Shown: positions 1 through 11,970 of the stretch, in pieces | Layout of the letters: each line of letters starts with the position of its first letter | Numbering within the stretch: the stretch's first letter is position 1 | Notes under the pieces: model-generated | Seen by the model: the letters and a program-made list of their open reading frames with translations, nothing else | Told to the model about the DNA's origin: nothing | The model's database searches: none | Translations under genes and position numbers: made by a program | Origin: Calliopsis andreniformis | Lineage: Eukaryota > Arthropoda > Insecta > Hymenoptera > Andrenidae | Length of the DNA stretch: 64,000 nt | Direction of reading: 5' to 3' | Assembly: GCF_051401765.1 (NCBI RefSeq) | Contig: NC_135069.1 | Coordinates: forward strand, 10,766,501 to 10,830,500

Positions 1-2657
1 AATCCAATGTGTAACTTACTCCAAGATAAGTTCATTGACCTATGACATGTGGATCATACAAGGTGATTCGGTATCATCGAATTCTAGATATTACCAGATG
101 TGAACATATAACTGACCTATATATTTTAGTGTTACTAGCACTGGATTCATTTTTGTAACAGTGTATTATTAAATTTCCATTGGAACTTTAATATCACTCG
201 TCAGTAATCATACAAGTTCTTGTATATTAAGATGAGCAACCTTAAATACCAGCACAGTGGTTAATTCTGTCCCTGAATGAAAGTTCTGACTTCCCGAAAG
301 TGAGAGCTCAGTGGGAGAGTAAGTTACGTCCTCTTTCTCAGCAGCGAATAGAAAACATGTCGAAGAATATGCCTCTTATCTGATGTCTCTAGCCTTCTTG
401 TGAGACCGTTTGAAAGGTGTGCATAATAATTCACGAAAAAGAGCACACTACAACGACCGATATGGAAACCTGGGTCACGGATACATAACGATGTATCGCC
501 AAGCAACTTTGAAGAAAGTGGAACAGTTATGTAGGGATGAAAGAACCAATGTACCATTTAGTACTAAAGATGGTCCCTTCGAATACGCGAGATAAGAAAA
601 GCCTTAAAGTAAAACTAGCTTCGAATGACCTTGAATGACGCTAAAAGATGTCATCCTGTTCAGAGGTATCGAAAGTATATTTATGAGACCCTAATACTAA
701 ACTTCAAGTGTCAGACTTTTAAAACTTTCAAATATTAGAATTTTTAATTTATAAATTTTCAGTCTTCTCGGTATGTGTTCCAATTTTCTGAATTCTAACT
801 CTCAGAAATTTATTTTAGAGCTTTGGGCAAACTTGCCTCGCTATGATAAGGGTTAATTGACGTCATTTTATATTTCTATTGACATTTATTCCCATAGCAA
901 ACGTTTGGCCATAATTATGTCTATTCTCGCAAATATGGCTAATAAAAATCGTTAGAAAGTAAACAGTACGAGGGATTTGTAGCTATGCGTTATTGTGATG
1001 GCGTCTCGAGCAAAGAATTCGAGGAACAAAAGTTAGTATAGGGTTTATTTGAACATTAATTCTGTCTTGCATAATTTGACGTTGACTAAGCAGCAGTAGT
1101 ACAGGAAAATCCATAAAATTACGAAAATATTCCTTTGTGAGATTTAAGGTCTTAACCGAGCTCTCAGTAATTTGAGTCCAAAGCGATGCTGTCTACAATC
1201 AAATCCTTTGTGTTCGACCAATATTTGATTAGCGATTAATCCACAATACTTGAAACTATTAGGTATATCCATAGTACAACAGTGGATTTTTATTCTACCT
1301 CATAAGTATTCTCTGATTCATTGATTTACTGAATTACAATCGATATTGAGATCTTTATTTTACTAGGAATACATATGTTCTTAAATCGATGATAGAGTAG
1401 AACTATAATTATCCAAATTGCAAGTAGATATAGTATACGTATAGTATTCTCTGTCTTTATGTAAAAGATCATTTATTTTAAAGTATTTTATTAATATTGA
1501 GATTAGATGAACACAGAAACGTTGGTGTAAGGACTTAGACTTCTTTAACGACCAATTTATCTACATATAATAGGGTGCTATTGTTTCGTTAGTTGATGTT
1601 CTTTTAATTGAGTAGATAGTAGATGTAATAATGCTGTACCTATCTGAGAACCTCACTTATCCAAGTCAATTTATTCGAAACAAAGAGTAGTCGGAACATA
1701 AGGTGACCAGACATTCCTATTTTTCAAGATTTGTCTCTATTTTGGGTTTGATGTCCCAGTGTCCCAAAGATGTATTTTTGGGACTAGTCTGTGTCCCGAA
1801 TTTCAAATATTCATAAGTTTGTAATCATAAGCGACTTCTGTCGTTAATAAATAATGTCGTTAATGAACAATTATGTATGCAATCGTTTCGTGCAATTTTA
1901 ATATGGATATGGTGACGTGTAGAATTCACTGATTAGTTAAAGAGGAATAGAAAGTTATTCCCAGCTGTAGACAGCAATCAGAAATACTATGAGATTTACT
2001 TTTTTTAATAGTCGTCATAACTTGTGTACCGATTTTCAGTTTCATCAATCTCGTTACCCTATCTGAAATATTTAGACTGTATTATGAATAAAGACGATTT
2101 AATATCATAACTATTGCAAATATAATATTAAACAATATATTATCATACTTGTCTCTCTGCTATCCTAGAAAATGGCAAGAGAGAACTTGGGTCAATTTGA
2201 CTGTTAGCAACTCACAAAGCCTACTCACTGAAAGAAATAAAAAATTATAGTCAAGAGATACCTTAAAATCGATCCTTGCAGTCGAAAAGCAAAATTCTGA
2301 TTCGACATTTATAAGAAATATTCTCTGTACGTTCCTTTCAATTGATTACACTTTTATAGTCTTCTGTTATCACACTGTCCCAAAATAATGTATGTATAGT
2401 ATACAAATCAATTCCTCTGTTCACACTGAATGAGTTGCAAAGTGACTTACTTACGTCATCAACCATTGTAAACACAGAAGTAGATTCAAATTTTACAGTG
2501 AAAATATTGATTTTAGGAGTTATGTGAACTAAGCACTTTTTAATCCTTTTTGGCGAGAATAAATGCTTGGAGTCTTAGACCTTTTTTTAGCATTCTGCGT
2601 ATACGTGTACATACATTATTGATTAGAATAATTAATAATGTAATATATAGAAAAATA
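1..2657. other. Intergenic AT-rich DNA
   Basis: I see no supportable gene here. Open frames are short and lack recognisable domains. Around 1698-1800 there is a patch with repeated 'gtccc' words (gtgaccagac, gtcccagtgtcccaaag, gggactag, gtgtcccg) that reads like a decayed dispersed repeat, but its ends cannot be fixed. Confidence 0.6.
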
Positions 2658-2738
2658 TTAGATTGTCCTATAAATCCTTTTCTTATTAACAATAAACAGA
2701 GTGTAGAAATTACTAAAAGGACTTCTGGGACAACCTAA
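2658..2738. mobile_element. Tiny mariner-type MITE, 24-bp TIRs
   Basis: The left arm 2658-2681 begins TTAGATTGTCC and ends CCTTTT. The reverse complement of 2715-2738 begins TTAGGTTGTCCC and ends CCTTTT, so the 24-bp arms differ at only a few positions. Only 33 bp separate them. TTAGGTTGTCC-type ends are, from memory, typical of mariner elements and their deletion derivatives. A TA precedes the left arm; the expected TA after the right arm is not intact. It has no coding capacity and is best read as an extreme internal deletion of a mariner. Confidence 0.6.
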
Positions 2739-5700
2739 CAGAAGAAAATTTTGTGCAAAATGTATCAGTCATGATTATCGATTCTTGAATCTTTTTAAAA
2801 GAAACTGGGATAGTATGTGTATGTGTATAACAGTAACGTTAATTAAATTGGTATTAAAATTATCATGAAACTAATCTAATCTGATCACTATAATCCCTTT
2901 ATAAAAATAACTGACCAAAAAAAGACACATAATAAGTATATCATTTTATCAGTTTCTGGTTTTAGATAATGTTTGGGACATTGTCAATTCCATTCTTTTA
3001 TAGCTATTACACTATGAGCCATAAACTTAATGATAATACATATATGGAATCATAATGATCTTATTACAGTAATTAAAGATAATACGTATAAAGTTCTAAC
3101 GTTTTAATTTAAACTAGAATTTTACACAAGAAAGTTTTAATATCAGTGTTACTATAAATAGCAGGCAAATACTGCACGTGTATATGTATACATGTATATC
3201 TTGTACTTGACATAACCCAATTCTCAACTGATCTACCTCCTAAATTTGCAATAATACCCTTAATAAAATCTTTTGATAAGAATATTTTCAGTCTGCTTCG
3301 TCAGAGTTTATTAAAATTTACTTTATATGTAAAAGTTACTAAATCATTGGAGATCATAAATTAATACAATATTAAGCTTAATAGATTATAAACGACGAAC
3401 TTTGCCATATTTGAAGAGGACCTATTCATCAAACTTAGAGCGCACACCTTTTGTGTTCATTCTTTTTGTAAAATGTACTGAAGGTTACTACACGGAATTT
3501 GATTATTTTCTTAGGCAAACTAGAACTGGTACAATATTAGTTGACTTTTTGAAAACTCGATCTCTAAATATTCATTAGTCTAAGTATTGTATAACGTAAG
3601 TAGTTGGACAAGATGACTGGTGTACGTACAAGGTTCAAGTAAATAGATCAGATTATTTACGTAGAAAAATAGTTACATTTTACATTATTGATGTCTTTTT
3701 CATATAAATCATATACTCTAAGTCACGTAATTGGGATGAATTATATCTGGAGTTTGCTAAAAGTCAGATGCTCTCTTTTTTAATGGAGTCCTTAATTTTT
3801 TTCCTCGTGTTGATTCCTCGTAACATTCTGCATAAAAAGATATTAGAGTATAATCTTTAAGAAATAAATATTTCGAGAGACATCTCAGCTTTTTATAACT
3901 CGTATTTTTTGTGGAAGATATTACAGATATTAATTTTAAACATGTTCGAGCATGACTTGTTAGCGATCAACAGCATTCGATCTTTTGGTGGCAGAAACTC
4001 TAATAACCAACAAGATTTACTTATAATTAGTTATTGACAGTTTATCGTCACAGCGAGTTCCAATTCGTAAAGAAACTATCGCAAAAAGTATTACCATTTA
4101 CTAATACTGAAATAATTAACATGTTTACAGTAAAACTCCATTTATCCAAACTCATCGCGAAAAAAGATACTTCGGGTAACTCGATAGTTCAGATGACAGA
4201 TGTCCACATATTTATATTATTCCTTTACTATTATTTATTAATTTATAGAGTTCTACTCATGCTACTCTACTTGCTATCTTTAGAATAGTGAAGCAATTTT
4301 AATTGCAGAAGTTCTACTTTTTTAAATGACACATTATGTAACTAAATTGATAATGTTGCGAGAGAGGAAATAAGGAAAAAATTGTAACAATTTGCATTGA
4401 ATTGTAATTACATGTTGTTACAAAAACCATGAATATATTCCATCTTTCAATTCACGGTTTCCTGCTGAGAATATAACTTTTTTTCTTTTAAAATGACAAT
4501 ATGAACATTCTTTTTCGGTGTAAATAATACTGTGTGGTTGCAAATGACTTCCCAAAAATTTTAATATTTAAAATATGTATTTACTATTTACGAAAAATTC
4601 TATTATTCCTGTTTACAAAAAAAACAACATTTTTAAATTACTTCGAAGTGTATGTTAAAAAGATCTTCAAATTTTCGTGCAAATCGATTTTCAAAATTTC
4701 GTGGGTCGCCGCCAGTGACACCAGGAGGTCATTCAAGGGTTAATCAGGTTCCATCAAGTGACAGAATACTTATAGACAGTAATGAAATTTCGTGTATAGA
4801 TCGAATAAGTCAGTCGTTTCTTTTACCTACTTGTTACAAGTAATAGATTCAAGAGGACATCAAATTATTCTTAATTTTTTTATCCATATTTCATAATGTT
4901 ACTTTTCGATCAAAGCTGTGAAACTAAACGGTTGGAAACATTGAACGAAAGATTATAGCTCTAAGAGTATCTAATTATTCATGGTTCCCAGAAAAATTGT
5001 CTTGCCACAAGAAAAAAGGTCATTATCCCAAAAATTATAAAACAGTGGGAAGGATATAATCGCAATTTTCTGATGATAAATTGTCTTTTACTTCGCTTTG
5101 AAATTTTTATTCGATGCATACTTCTTCATAATTTTGTCTGAACGTTACGATAACGTACAAATTGTGTAGCTATTCTTCGCGAGTATTCAAGTACCTGGTT
5201 AAAATACTTTTCTTGTAACAGCAAATAAAGGTCTGGGGACTCTCAGGTACCGATAAGAAACAATCGCAACATTCGACAAACTGTATCATCAGTCTTTATC
5301 GGTGTGTAAATGGCGAGAAATCAAACAATTGACACTGCTAAATGGATACGGCACACCTTCAACAGATAACCCAACGATAATTGTCAGATAGTGCTTGAAT
5401 TTTTATCTTTTGATTAATATCGAAAATTTCCTCTGATGTAAGATCAGTCATAAAATTCGAATAGGGTGGAAACTCTCTATTCGTTTTCCTATCCTGTTTT
5501 TCATTTAATCAGAAATCTTGCTGTAATTATCTACTAGGTATATAGAGAATCTAAAAAAATCTGATTAAATTTTGGTATATAATATCATCAATGAATTGAA
5601 TTGTAAGAAACTGATACGTTAATAGTAAAACTGTTCTTAGTTACTTTATAACATTTTTGTACCTAAGAACTAACATGATCAAAGTCCATTTTTTTAATTT

Positions 5701-6539
5701 TTTAAGTATTTGAAGTAGTTTATACTATTCAATTTCCTTCACATATAACGTAATTTAACTAAATTCCTATTATTTTGAAAAGTGAAGAGAAAGTTGATAA
5801 AAATGAACTTGGATCAGTTTGGCTTTGAGGTGTAGATTTTAGATAAATGATTTAGATGAAAGTAAATACGTAAAATATGATTTTAGTGATTACATTACCA
5901 TTTTTACTTTCTTCAAACTAATGAAAACTAGTAAGAAGGATGTATTACACAATATTATAATATAGTATATTATTAGTATACATATAAATTTTGGTGGAAT
6001 ACAGAAATTACTAATTTCAGGAAAAATAAAAAGGCTTTAAATTAAAATTATAATTGCAATGTTAAATTTGTTACATTTTAAAGTAATCAATGGTTCTTTA
6101 TGAGTGTTTTTCATTTCGCTTTCAAAATATTTTTATGCAGAATCTGTAAAGCATTAGTAACATCACGTAGATTGCCCGATGAAACACAAGCAGTTATTTT
6201 ACTTTAATAAAACAGTAACACACACATCTTCAGTAGACAATTAACTGACTATGCAGCTTTCTCGATCAATAAAAATCATCTGCCCTCGTCAAAAAGGCGT
6301 ACTTCGAGGATTCTCAAGTTTTAATGAGAAGACGTAGTTCTGTGTCAAGAGCTCTTAACTTTTGTTTGCAAAAGAATATGGTACTACGTTAACAGTTTTC
6401 AATTTTCGTTTACGAACATATAATATGTACCTATACAATCAGCTATATATAGGACGAGTCACGTACATTATTTTTTGGACCATCAAATAACACGTTCCGA
6501 TTAAAATCTCTGTCGTTTTCCTCGCAACCTAGAAAACTC
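2739..6539. other. Intergenic AT-rich DNA
   Basis: No gene is supported. A short GC-richer run near 4685-4745 lies in two overlapping open frames (69 and 63 codons) with no recognisable domain. An imperfect inverted pair (ACCGATAAGA near 5250, its near-complement near 5296) could be a small relic. The rest is simple AT-rich sequence. Confidence 0.55.
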
Positions 6540-6940
6540 GGCGATATTATTCCAACCGAGTTTCTATAACGCAATTAATAGCTCGAGTGGAGCGAAATCT
6601 GGAGATCCTCTTTTCCCTTTAGCTTTTTCCGAGCTGGCTGTTTTCGCTTCATCGGCGGAAATAGCTGGCCACAAAGGATTTGTTTGGAAGCCCCGCGTTA
6701 CAGAACGGTGCATATCAGAAAGGCTTCCTCGGTGCATTCGTCTGCCGCGCCTATACATTCAATTACCTCTACCGGGGTCATCGATGGGTCACGAGTCTCC
6801 ATGTCATCATTCGAAATAATCGCTGGCAATCTTATGCTGTGTATGGCCACGCTTAAGAACACAGTTTATTCTTATCGAAGCTTGGATTTAACTTTCAGCT
6901 ACCTTTCAACAGATATAATATCAATAAAAGTAACATGGTG
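6540..6940. other. GC-richer island, function unknown
   Basis: This stretch stands out from its flanks by many CpG-containing words (tcggcggaaatag, ccccgcgttacag, tgccgcgcc, taccggggtcatcg). Short open frames exist on both strands, but none resembles a protein family I know. It may be a conserved regulatory element, a non-coding exon of an unseen gene, or a decayed insertion. The sequence alone does not decide. Confidence 0.3.
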
Positions 6941-8240
6941 AGGTCACTATGTTTCTGTTATTAAAAAGATACTAATTTTATATAAAATATAGAATAAGTT
7001 AGTGTAAACAATTTCAAGTACTTTAACTACTTTACTAAGAACAGTATTGTTTTTGCTCTGTATTCAACTGTAGGTAATGTGTAAAATACTGTTTGGCATT
7101 AATTTTATTATGTAATGCTTTTCGAATTTAATACATCTGTGGAATTAAGTAATGTCAATTTTTATGCACAAATTTGGCTGGTGAGGGAAGTCTAAAAAAT
7201 TGCAAGTAACATTGAATATTAATAAAATAGGAAATATTAATACTATTTTTACAAAAAGAAATTCAGTTTAGAAATTTATAGTTTTTAAAGAAAAACTTAT
7301 TAATGTTCTATTTGTTAGAGTCTGAATTAAAATAAGACTATTCACAGCAACTGTGCATATATTGTGTAGGTGTTACTTATGTTCACATTATGACAAGTCA
7401 TTCTTTACAAATTTTGTACACATAGGTAATTAGGTAATATTTACGTTTTAATTTTGATAATATTCAACCATGGCATACTTAAATTTATTATTTTTTAATG
7501 ATTTAATTTTATTGACAGAACTATTCTTACTGCATTAAATATGTTATAAATATACTTAATTTGTAATATAAGAAATTTATATCAATATATAAATAGTATA
7601 ACTCATTTAATATCTAATGATTATTTTGACTGCAAAAGGTCTTTTATCATTGATTTATAATGTATAAAACCGAGTTTGCCTTCCAAAATTTCTCTCATCA
7701 CTGTCAACCCAATTATTATATCATTGAGGTATGAACAATGAATAGTTATGTAATATAATTACACCTACATACTGAAGATTAGAATGATAAATATCATATC
7801 AATTAAAGATGCATTCCCAAAAATCTAATACTTTTCAGCTTTGGAACATCATCAAAATCTTTTTTATGGAATATTAGTAAATTAAATCACTCGGAGCAGA
7901 GTACCACAATATAAATTAAAACACAGGTACAAATTGTTACATGAAAACCAATATATAAAAATATACACCCCACATTCAATTTCATTTACATTACAACACA
8001 TTTATGTTTGTTAAAATTTCAATATTTTTAGTTTTTCAAATCAAAAACTGCTATTAGAAGTAACGAAAATCGTAAGAATGTATTTCTGATAAATAAATCT
8101 TATTTTATAATAATAAATATAAGTACAAAATATATTCTTTTTCTTATCATCAAATATTAGATTATAAAAAAAACGATATTAGATATTGTGCTTCTTTCGA
8201 AGTTGTTCAATTGATTATCCGCTTATTGCTAAAACAGAAC
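6941..8240. other. Intergenic AT-rich DNA
   Basis: Very AT-rich DNA without a supportable gene or clear repeat boundary, ending at the retrotransposon target site. Confidence 0.6.
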
Positions 8241-8244
8241 GTAC
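8241..8244. repeat. Target-site duplication GTAC (left copy)
   Basis: GTAC lies directly before the LTR start (TGAGG) and is repeated directly after the other LTR at 13370-13373. A 4-bp duplication is normal for Ty3/gypsy integrases. Its perfect preservation argues for a single recent insertion. Confidence 0.9.
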
Positions 8245-8706
8245 TGAGGTGGTTAATCAATAGACACATAAATGTGGTTAACTAAAAACTGGTTTTATTA
8301 GCACGATGAAGTGTAACCTACAGCAGTTTGACTCCGACCGTTTTCGCGCCCTCACATCATCCCTTCTTATACCTTACAAACTAGAGAAAGTAACAGGAAG
8401 AAAGAAGGATGGAAAGAGGGCTGGAAAACGAAGAGGAAAGCGGACAGAACAGAGAGAAAAGTGGAGAAAGTAAAAAGGGGAAAATTGTCCTGAGCCTCGC
8501 GCGGATCTGGCCGCCAGATGTAACTGACGATGACCAGACCCGTGCCAATCCTTGGGATCGGATGTAGAAAGAATAGGCAGGAAATTGTAAAGCATTAGAA
8601 GAAAAGGTTAAGAACAGCGAAAGTTGAAGAGAAAGTCAGAACAGAAAACGGAAATGGAAATTGAGAAAAAATGACAAGGCCGTGGTGGCAGTGCCGAACT
8701 GCCACA
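8245..8706 (-). repeat. 3' LTR (462 bp)
   Basis: Identical by reading to 12908-13369 at an offset of 4663 bp. In element sense it begins TGTGGCAGTTCGG and ends CCACCTCA. A perfect 8-bp hairpin (arms 8685-8692 and 8698-8705, loop GCCGA) sits at the start of U3. The U3 part is strikingly purine-rich on the plus strand, so the transcript sense is pyrimidine-rich. The poly(A) signal at 8294-8299 would end the transcript here. Confidence 0.95.
8294..8299 (-). terminator. Retrotransposon poly(A) signal in 3' LTR
   Basis: AATAAA in element sense, about 50 bp before the LTR end, the right place for the R/U5 border of a compact gypsy LTR. The copy in the 5' LTR is at 12957-12962. Confidence 0.6.
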
Positions 8707-8717
8707 TCACCCCCTTG
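8707..8717 (-). other. Polypurine tract before the 3' LTR
   Basis: In element sense the bases just before the 3' LTR read AAGGGGGTGA. This is where reverse transcription primes plus-strand synthesis. It is short and contains one T, but its position abutting the LTR is right. Confidence 0.6.
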
Positions 8718-8733
8718 CCAGTGATTGACCTAA

Positions 8734-11700
8734 TCACGAAAGTCCGGCTTGGAATCGCTCCGGAAAGTGTACTCGTCTGCCTGACCGAGTTGTTCTTGGG
8801 CCCCGACCTGCTGTTGCCGTGGATTCACGGACCGACTGTGCTTGAGGAAGCATCCGTGGTTCAGGTGTCGGCTGTGAAACAGGTAGCGACCCTGGATCCG
8901 ATGGCCGTTGAGGTTCCTCAGCGGTCGATGTCCCTTGCGCCTCCTCATCGTCCGTCACGATGTAGGCCGGTTTAAGTCGGTCAATGGTTACCGTCACCTG
9001 TTTGCCCTTGATGTCCAAGGAGAAGGTTTTTGACCCTCGATTGAGGACCCTGAATGGTCCGTCGTACGGGTGCTGGAGGATTCCCTTGACGGTATCATTA
9101 CGGACGAAAACATAGTTTGTATCGGCCAAGTCTTTAAAAATGAAAGTTCGTCGTGCACCATGCCGAATTCCTCCAACCGGACTGAGGGCGTGAAAATGCT
9201 GTCGCAACCCTTGTACATAGTCGCCTGCGTCGCTGGAACACTCGGCTGGTCGTGGCGCCAAGAACTCTCCAGGAAGACGAAGCGTCTCGCCATAGACCAA
9301 CTCTGATGCCGTTGCCTTTAGGTCCTCCCGCCAAGCTGAGCGTATACCCAACAATATGGTGGGAAGAACCTCTGTCCACCGGGAATTCTGATGGCACCGA
9401 ATAGCTGCCTTCAGCTGCCGGTGAAATCGCTCCACCATGCCATTTGCCGCTGGATGGTAGGCTGTCGTCTTCAGGTGTGACGTTCCTAGCAGTATATTCA
9501 AGTGCCTGAACAAATGGGACTCGAACTGCTTGCCCCTATCAGTGGTAACCCGTAATGGTGTGCCGAAACGCGAGATCCAACCCTCGTAAAATGTTCGGGC
9601 TACCGTGGCTGCTTCCTGGTCGCGCATCGGAAATGCCTCCGGCCACCGCGTAAAGCGGTCCACACATGTAAGACAGTATCGAAAGCCCTCGGAAACTGGC
9701 AAGACAACAATGTCAACATGCACATGTTCGAACCTTGCTGATGGTGACGTGAAAACTCCAACCGGTGCTGACACGTGACGCCCAATTTTCGACCGTTGAC
9801 ACTCTATACAGGCACGTGCCCACTTTCGGCAGTCTGTTTTCACCGACGGCCAAACATAACGTTGAGTTATGAGTTTGACCGTGGCGTTAATTCCAGGATG
9901 TGCAAGGCGATGCACCGTGTTGAACGCTGTTTGCCGAAAGGGTGGTGTTATGAATGGACGCACCGCCGATGTCGAAACGTCACAGTACACTTGCGCGCGT
10001 GCATCCGGGAGAGTCATCTTCTTGAGGCATAAACCCCTTCCTTCGCGCAGGTAGATTTGCAGCTCTTCGTCCTTTTCCTGGGATTTTGCTAGTTCCGCAA
10101 AGTCTAGCGTTTGCTCCACCTCTTCAATCCTCGATAATGCATCGGCAACAACGTTGTCTTCACCGGAAACGTGGCGGATGTCTGTGGTAAACTGGCTGAT
10201 GAACTCCAAGTATCGAAATTGCCTTGGAGAACACTTCTCTAATTTCTGACGGAAAGCAAATATCAGTGGTTTGTGGTCTGTATAAATCCGAAAACTTCTT
10301 CCCTCAATCATATGCCGGAAATGCTTAATCGATAGGTAAATCGCTAAGAGTTCCCTATCGTAAGCTCCATATTTAGTTTCTGCGGCTGTTAGTTTTTTAG
10401 AAAAGAATGCCAATGGTTCCCAGTCATTGCCTATGCGCTGTTGAAGGACGGCTCCTACCGTAAAATCGGAAGCGTCGCAGGTAATCGCCAACGGTGCGTT
10501 GACCTCAGGATGGGCCAGCAGTGCAGCCTGTGCCAAGCTTTGTTTGCAGGTCATAAATGCTGATGAGGCCTCTGGTGTCCAATGCACCGGTGTGCTACCC
10601 TTTATGTTGCCGTGTAGCAGGTTGTTGAGGGGTGCTTGATCAAGTGCAGCCTTAGGCATAAAGCGTCTGTAAAAATTCACCATACCTAAGAACTGCCTCA
10701 ACTGCTTAGCTGTGGTTGGTTGAGGATATTGCAGGATAACATCCACTTTGTCCGTTAATGGGCGAGTTCCCTCCTTGGACACCAAATAACCGAGAAACTT
10801 CACTTCAGCTTTACCAAAAATGCACTTCGCGGGGTTAACTACCACTCCATACTTCTGCAGTTTATCGCAAAGGATTTCCAGATGTTGAAAATGCTCTTGT
10901 TCGGTCGATGATGCTACCAAGATGTCGTCGATGTATGCATAGCAGAAATCCAGACCTCGTAACACCTCATCGATAAACCGCTGAAACGTTTGCGCTGCAT
11001 TGCGTAGTCCGAATGACATGTACGGAAATTCAAAAAGTCCAAATGGGGTGGTGATAGCTGTTTTTGGTATGTCTTCGGCAGCAACAGGAATCTGGTTGTA
11101 AGCTCGAACTAGGTCTATTGTTGAAAAAATGGTTTTACCCCGTAAAGCCTGCGCGAAGTCCTCGATATGTCTAACTGGGTACCGATCAGGAAGTGTGCGC
11201 GCGTTAAGGGCACGGTAATCGCCGCATGGTCGCCATTCGTTCTGTCCTTTTTTCGGGACCATGTGCAAAGGTGACGACCAACTGCTCTCCGAAGGTCTAG
11301 TTGTTCCTAAACGCATCATGGTCTCGAATTCTCTTTTCGCCGCCTTGAGTCTGTCAGGTGCAAGTCTCCGCGGTTTGCAAGCCACCGGCGGTCCTGGGGT
11401 GGTGTGGATATGATGTACCGTAGAATGCTTCGGTTCCGTAGGCGTGCCTTCTGGTCTCGTAATGTTTGGGAACTTCCGTAAAAGTTTATGGTACGCAGAA
11501 CAACCCATGATTGTCTTGATGCATGGAATTGCTTGCACCGTTCCGACAGCCGGACGTCCCCTTGCTGATAACGATGTGACCTGATCCAGCAGTTGCCTAT
11601 TTCTCACATCTACAAGTAACCCAAAATGTGACAAAAAATCTGCACCGATGATGGGTTTTGCCACATCCGCAACGATGAATCGCCAGGTAAAAACCCGCCG

Positions 11701-11970
11701 TAGCCCGAAATTGAGCGTGAGTGTTCTCGCACCGTACGTCGCAATCGCGGTACCGTTTGCTGCAGCGAGTTCGTAGGTAGACTTCTCGCATGGCCCTCTA
11801 ATCATCTTCCGAGGAAAAACACAAAGGTCGGCTCCTGTGTCGACCAAGTATTGTGTCTTCGTGTCGCGGTCGGTAACGAAAAGACGGCGTGACGTCGGGC
11901 TAGGGTCGCTGGCCGCCATTAGCGACTGCCCTGATCGTTTCCCGCATTGAAGGTACAGGGCGCAATGCAT
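8734..11970 (-). CDS. pol: Pol polyprotein: protease, RT, RNase H, integrase
   Basis: This is an open frame of 1078 codons in the -1 frame relative to gag. It is probably expressed only as a Gag-Pol fusion by frameshifting at 11937-11943, so the ATG at 11970 is unlikely to be used. Domains in order (residues of this frame): aspartic protease with DTGA at 44-47; reverse transcriptase at roughly 190-370 with the YIDD active site near 345; RNase H at roughly 480-600, with an ITCDAS aspartate near 496 and TDHKPL near 565; integrase zinc-binding HHCC region from HRLAHPG near 688 to CIECQRSK near 722; integrase catalytic core with Asp near 752, Asp near 810 (TTDRGKQF) and Glu near 847 (MVERFHR); and a C-terminal YDGPFRVL module near 970 resembling the GPY/F domain. 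No internal stop or frameshift is visible. The domain order with integrase last is that of Ty3/gypsy, not Ty1/copia. Confidence 0.95.
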   Translation of the reverse strand: MHCALYLQCGKRSGQSLMAASDPSPTSRRLFVTDRDTKTQYLVDTGADLCVFPRKMIRGPCEKSTYELAAANGTAIATYGARTLTLNFGLRRVFTWRFIVADVAKPIIGADFLSHFGLLVDVRNRQLLDQVTSLSARGRPAVGTVQAIPCIKTIMGCSAYHKLLRKFPNITRPEGTPTEPKHSTVHHIHTTPGPPVACKPRRLAPDRLKAAKREFETMMRLGTTRPSESSWSSPLHMVPKKGQNEWRPCGDYRALNARTLPDRYPVRHIEDFAQALRGKTIFSTIDLVRAYNQIPVAAEDIPKTAITTPFGLFEFPYMSFGLRNAAQTFQRFIDEVLRGLDFCYAYIDDILVASSTEQEHFQHLEILCDKLQKYGVVVNPAKCIFGKAEVKFLGYLVSKEGTRPLTDKVDVILQYPQPTTAKQLRQFLGMVNFYRRFMPKAALDQAPLNNLLHGNIKGSTPVHWTPEASSAFMTCKQSLAQAALLAHPEVNAPLAITCDASDFTVGAVLQQRIGNDWEPLAFFSKKLTAAETKYGAYDRELLAIYLSIKHFRHMIEGRSFRIYTDHKPLIFAFRQKLEKCSPRQFRYLEFISQFTTDIRHVSGEDNVVADALSRIEEVEQTLDFAELAKSQEKDEELQIYLREGRGLCLKKMTLPDARAQVYCDVSTSAVRPFITPPFRQTAFNTVHRLAHPGINATVKLITQRYVWPSVKTDCRKWARACIECQRSKIGRHVSAPVGVFTSPSARFEHVHVDIVVLPVSEGFRYCLTCVDRFTRWPEAFPMRDQEAATVARTFYEGWISRFGTPLRVTTDRGKQFESHLFRHLNILLGTSHLKTTAYHPAANGMVERFHRQLKAAIRCHQNSRWTEVLPTILLGIRSAWREDLKATASELVYGETLRLPGEFLAPRPAECSSDAGDYVQGLRQHFHALSPVGGIRHGARRTFIFKDLADTNYVFVRNDTVKGILQHPYDGPFRVLNRGSKTFSLDIKGKQVTVTIDRLKPAYIVTDDEEAQGTSTAEEPQRPSDPGSLPVSQPTPEPRMLPQAQSVRESTATAGRGPRTTRSGRRVHFPERFQAGLS
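11897..11943 (-). promoter_or_regulatory. Programmed -1 frameshift signal: GGGAAAC plus stem-loop
   Basis: In element sense the heptamer GGGAAAC (11943-11937) is in the X-XXY-YYZ register of gag (GCG GGA AAC). Slipping back one base gives GGG AAA, which is the pol frame. After a 5-nt spacer (GATCA) comes a stem: GGGC, bulged A, GTCGCT, a 10-nt loop, AGCGAC, CCTA, GCCC (11931-11897). Slippery site, spacing of 5 nt and downstream stem match the textbook architecture for -1 frameshifting. The gag stop (11919-11921) lies inside the structure. Confidence 0.85.

Noticed and set aside
1698..1800. Named transposon for the repeated 'gtccc' patch
   Set aside because: The words look repeat-derived, but no termini or target duplication can be defined, so no element is called.
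8374..8595. 73-codon minus-strand frame repeated in both LTRs (also 13037-13258)
   Set aside because: It is a by-product of the pyrimidine-rich U3 in transcript sense and not a plausible protein.
8661..8975. 104-codon plus-strand open frame
   Set aside because: It lies antisense to pol and the LTR and reflects the GC-richer codons of the opposite strand; no domain seen.
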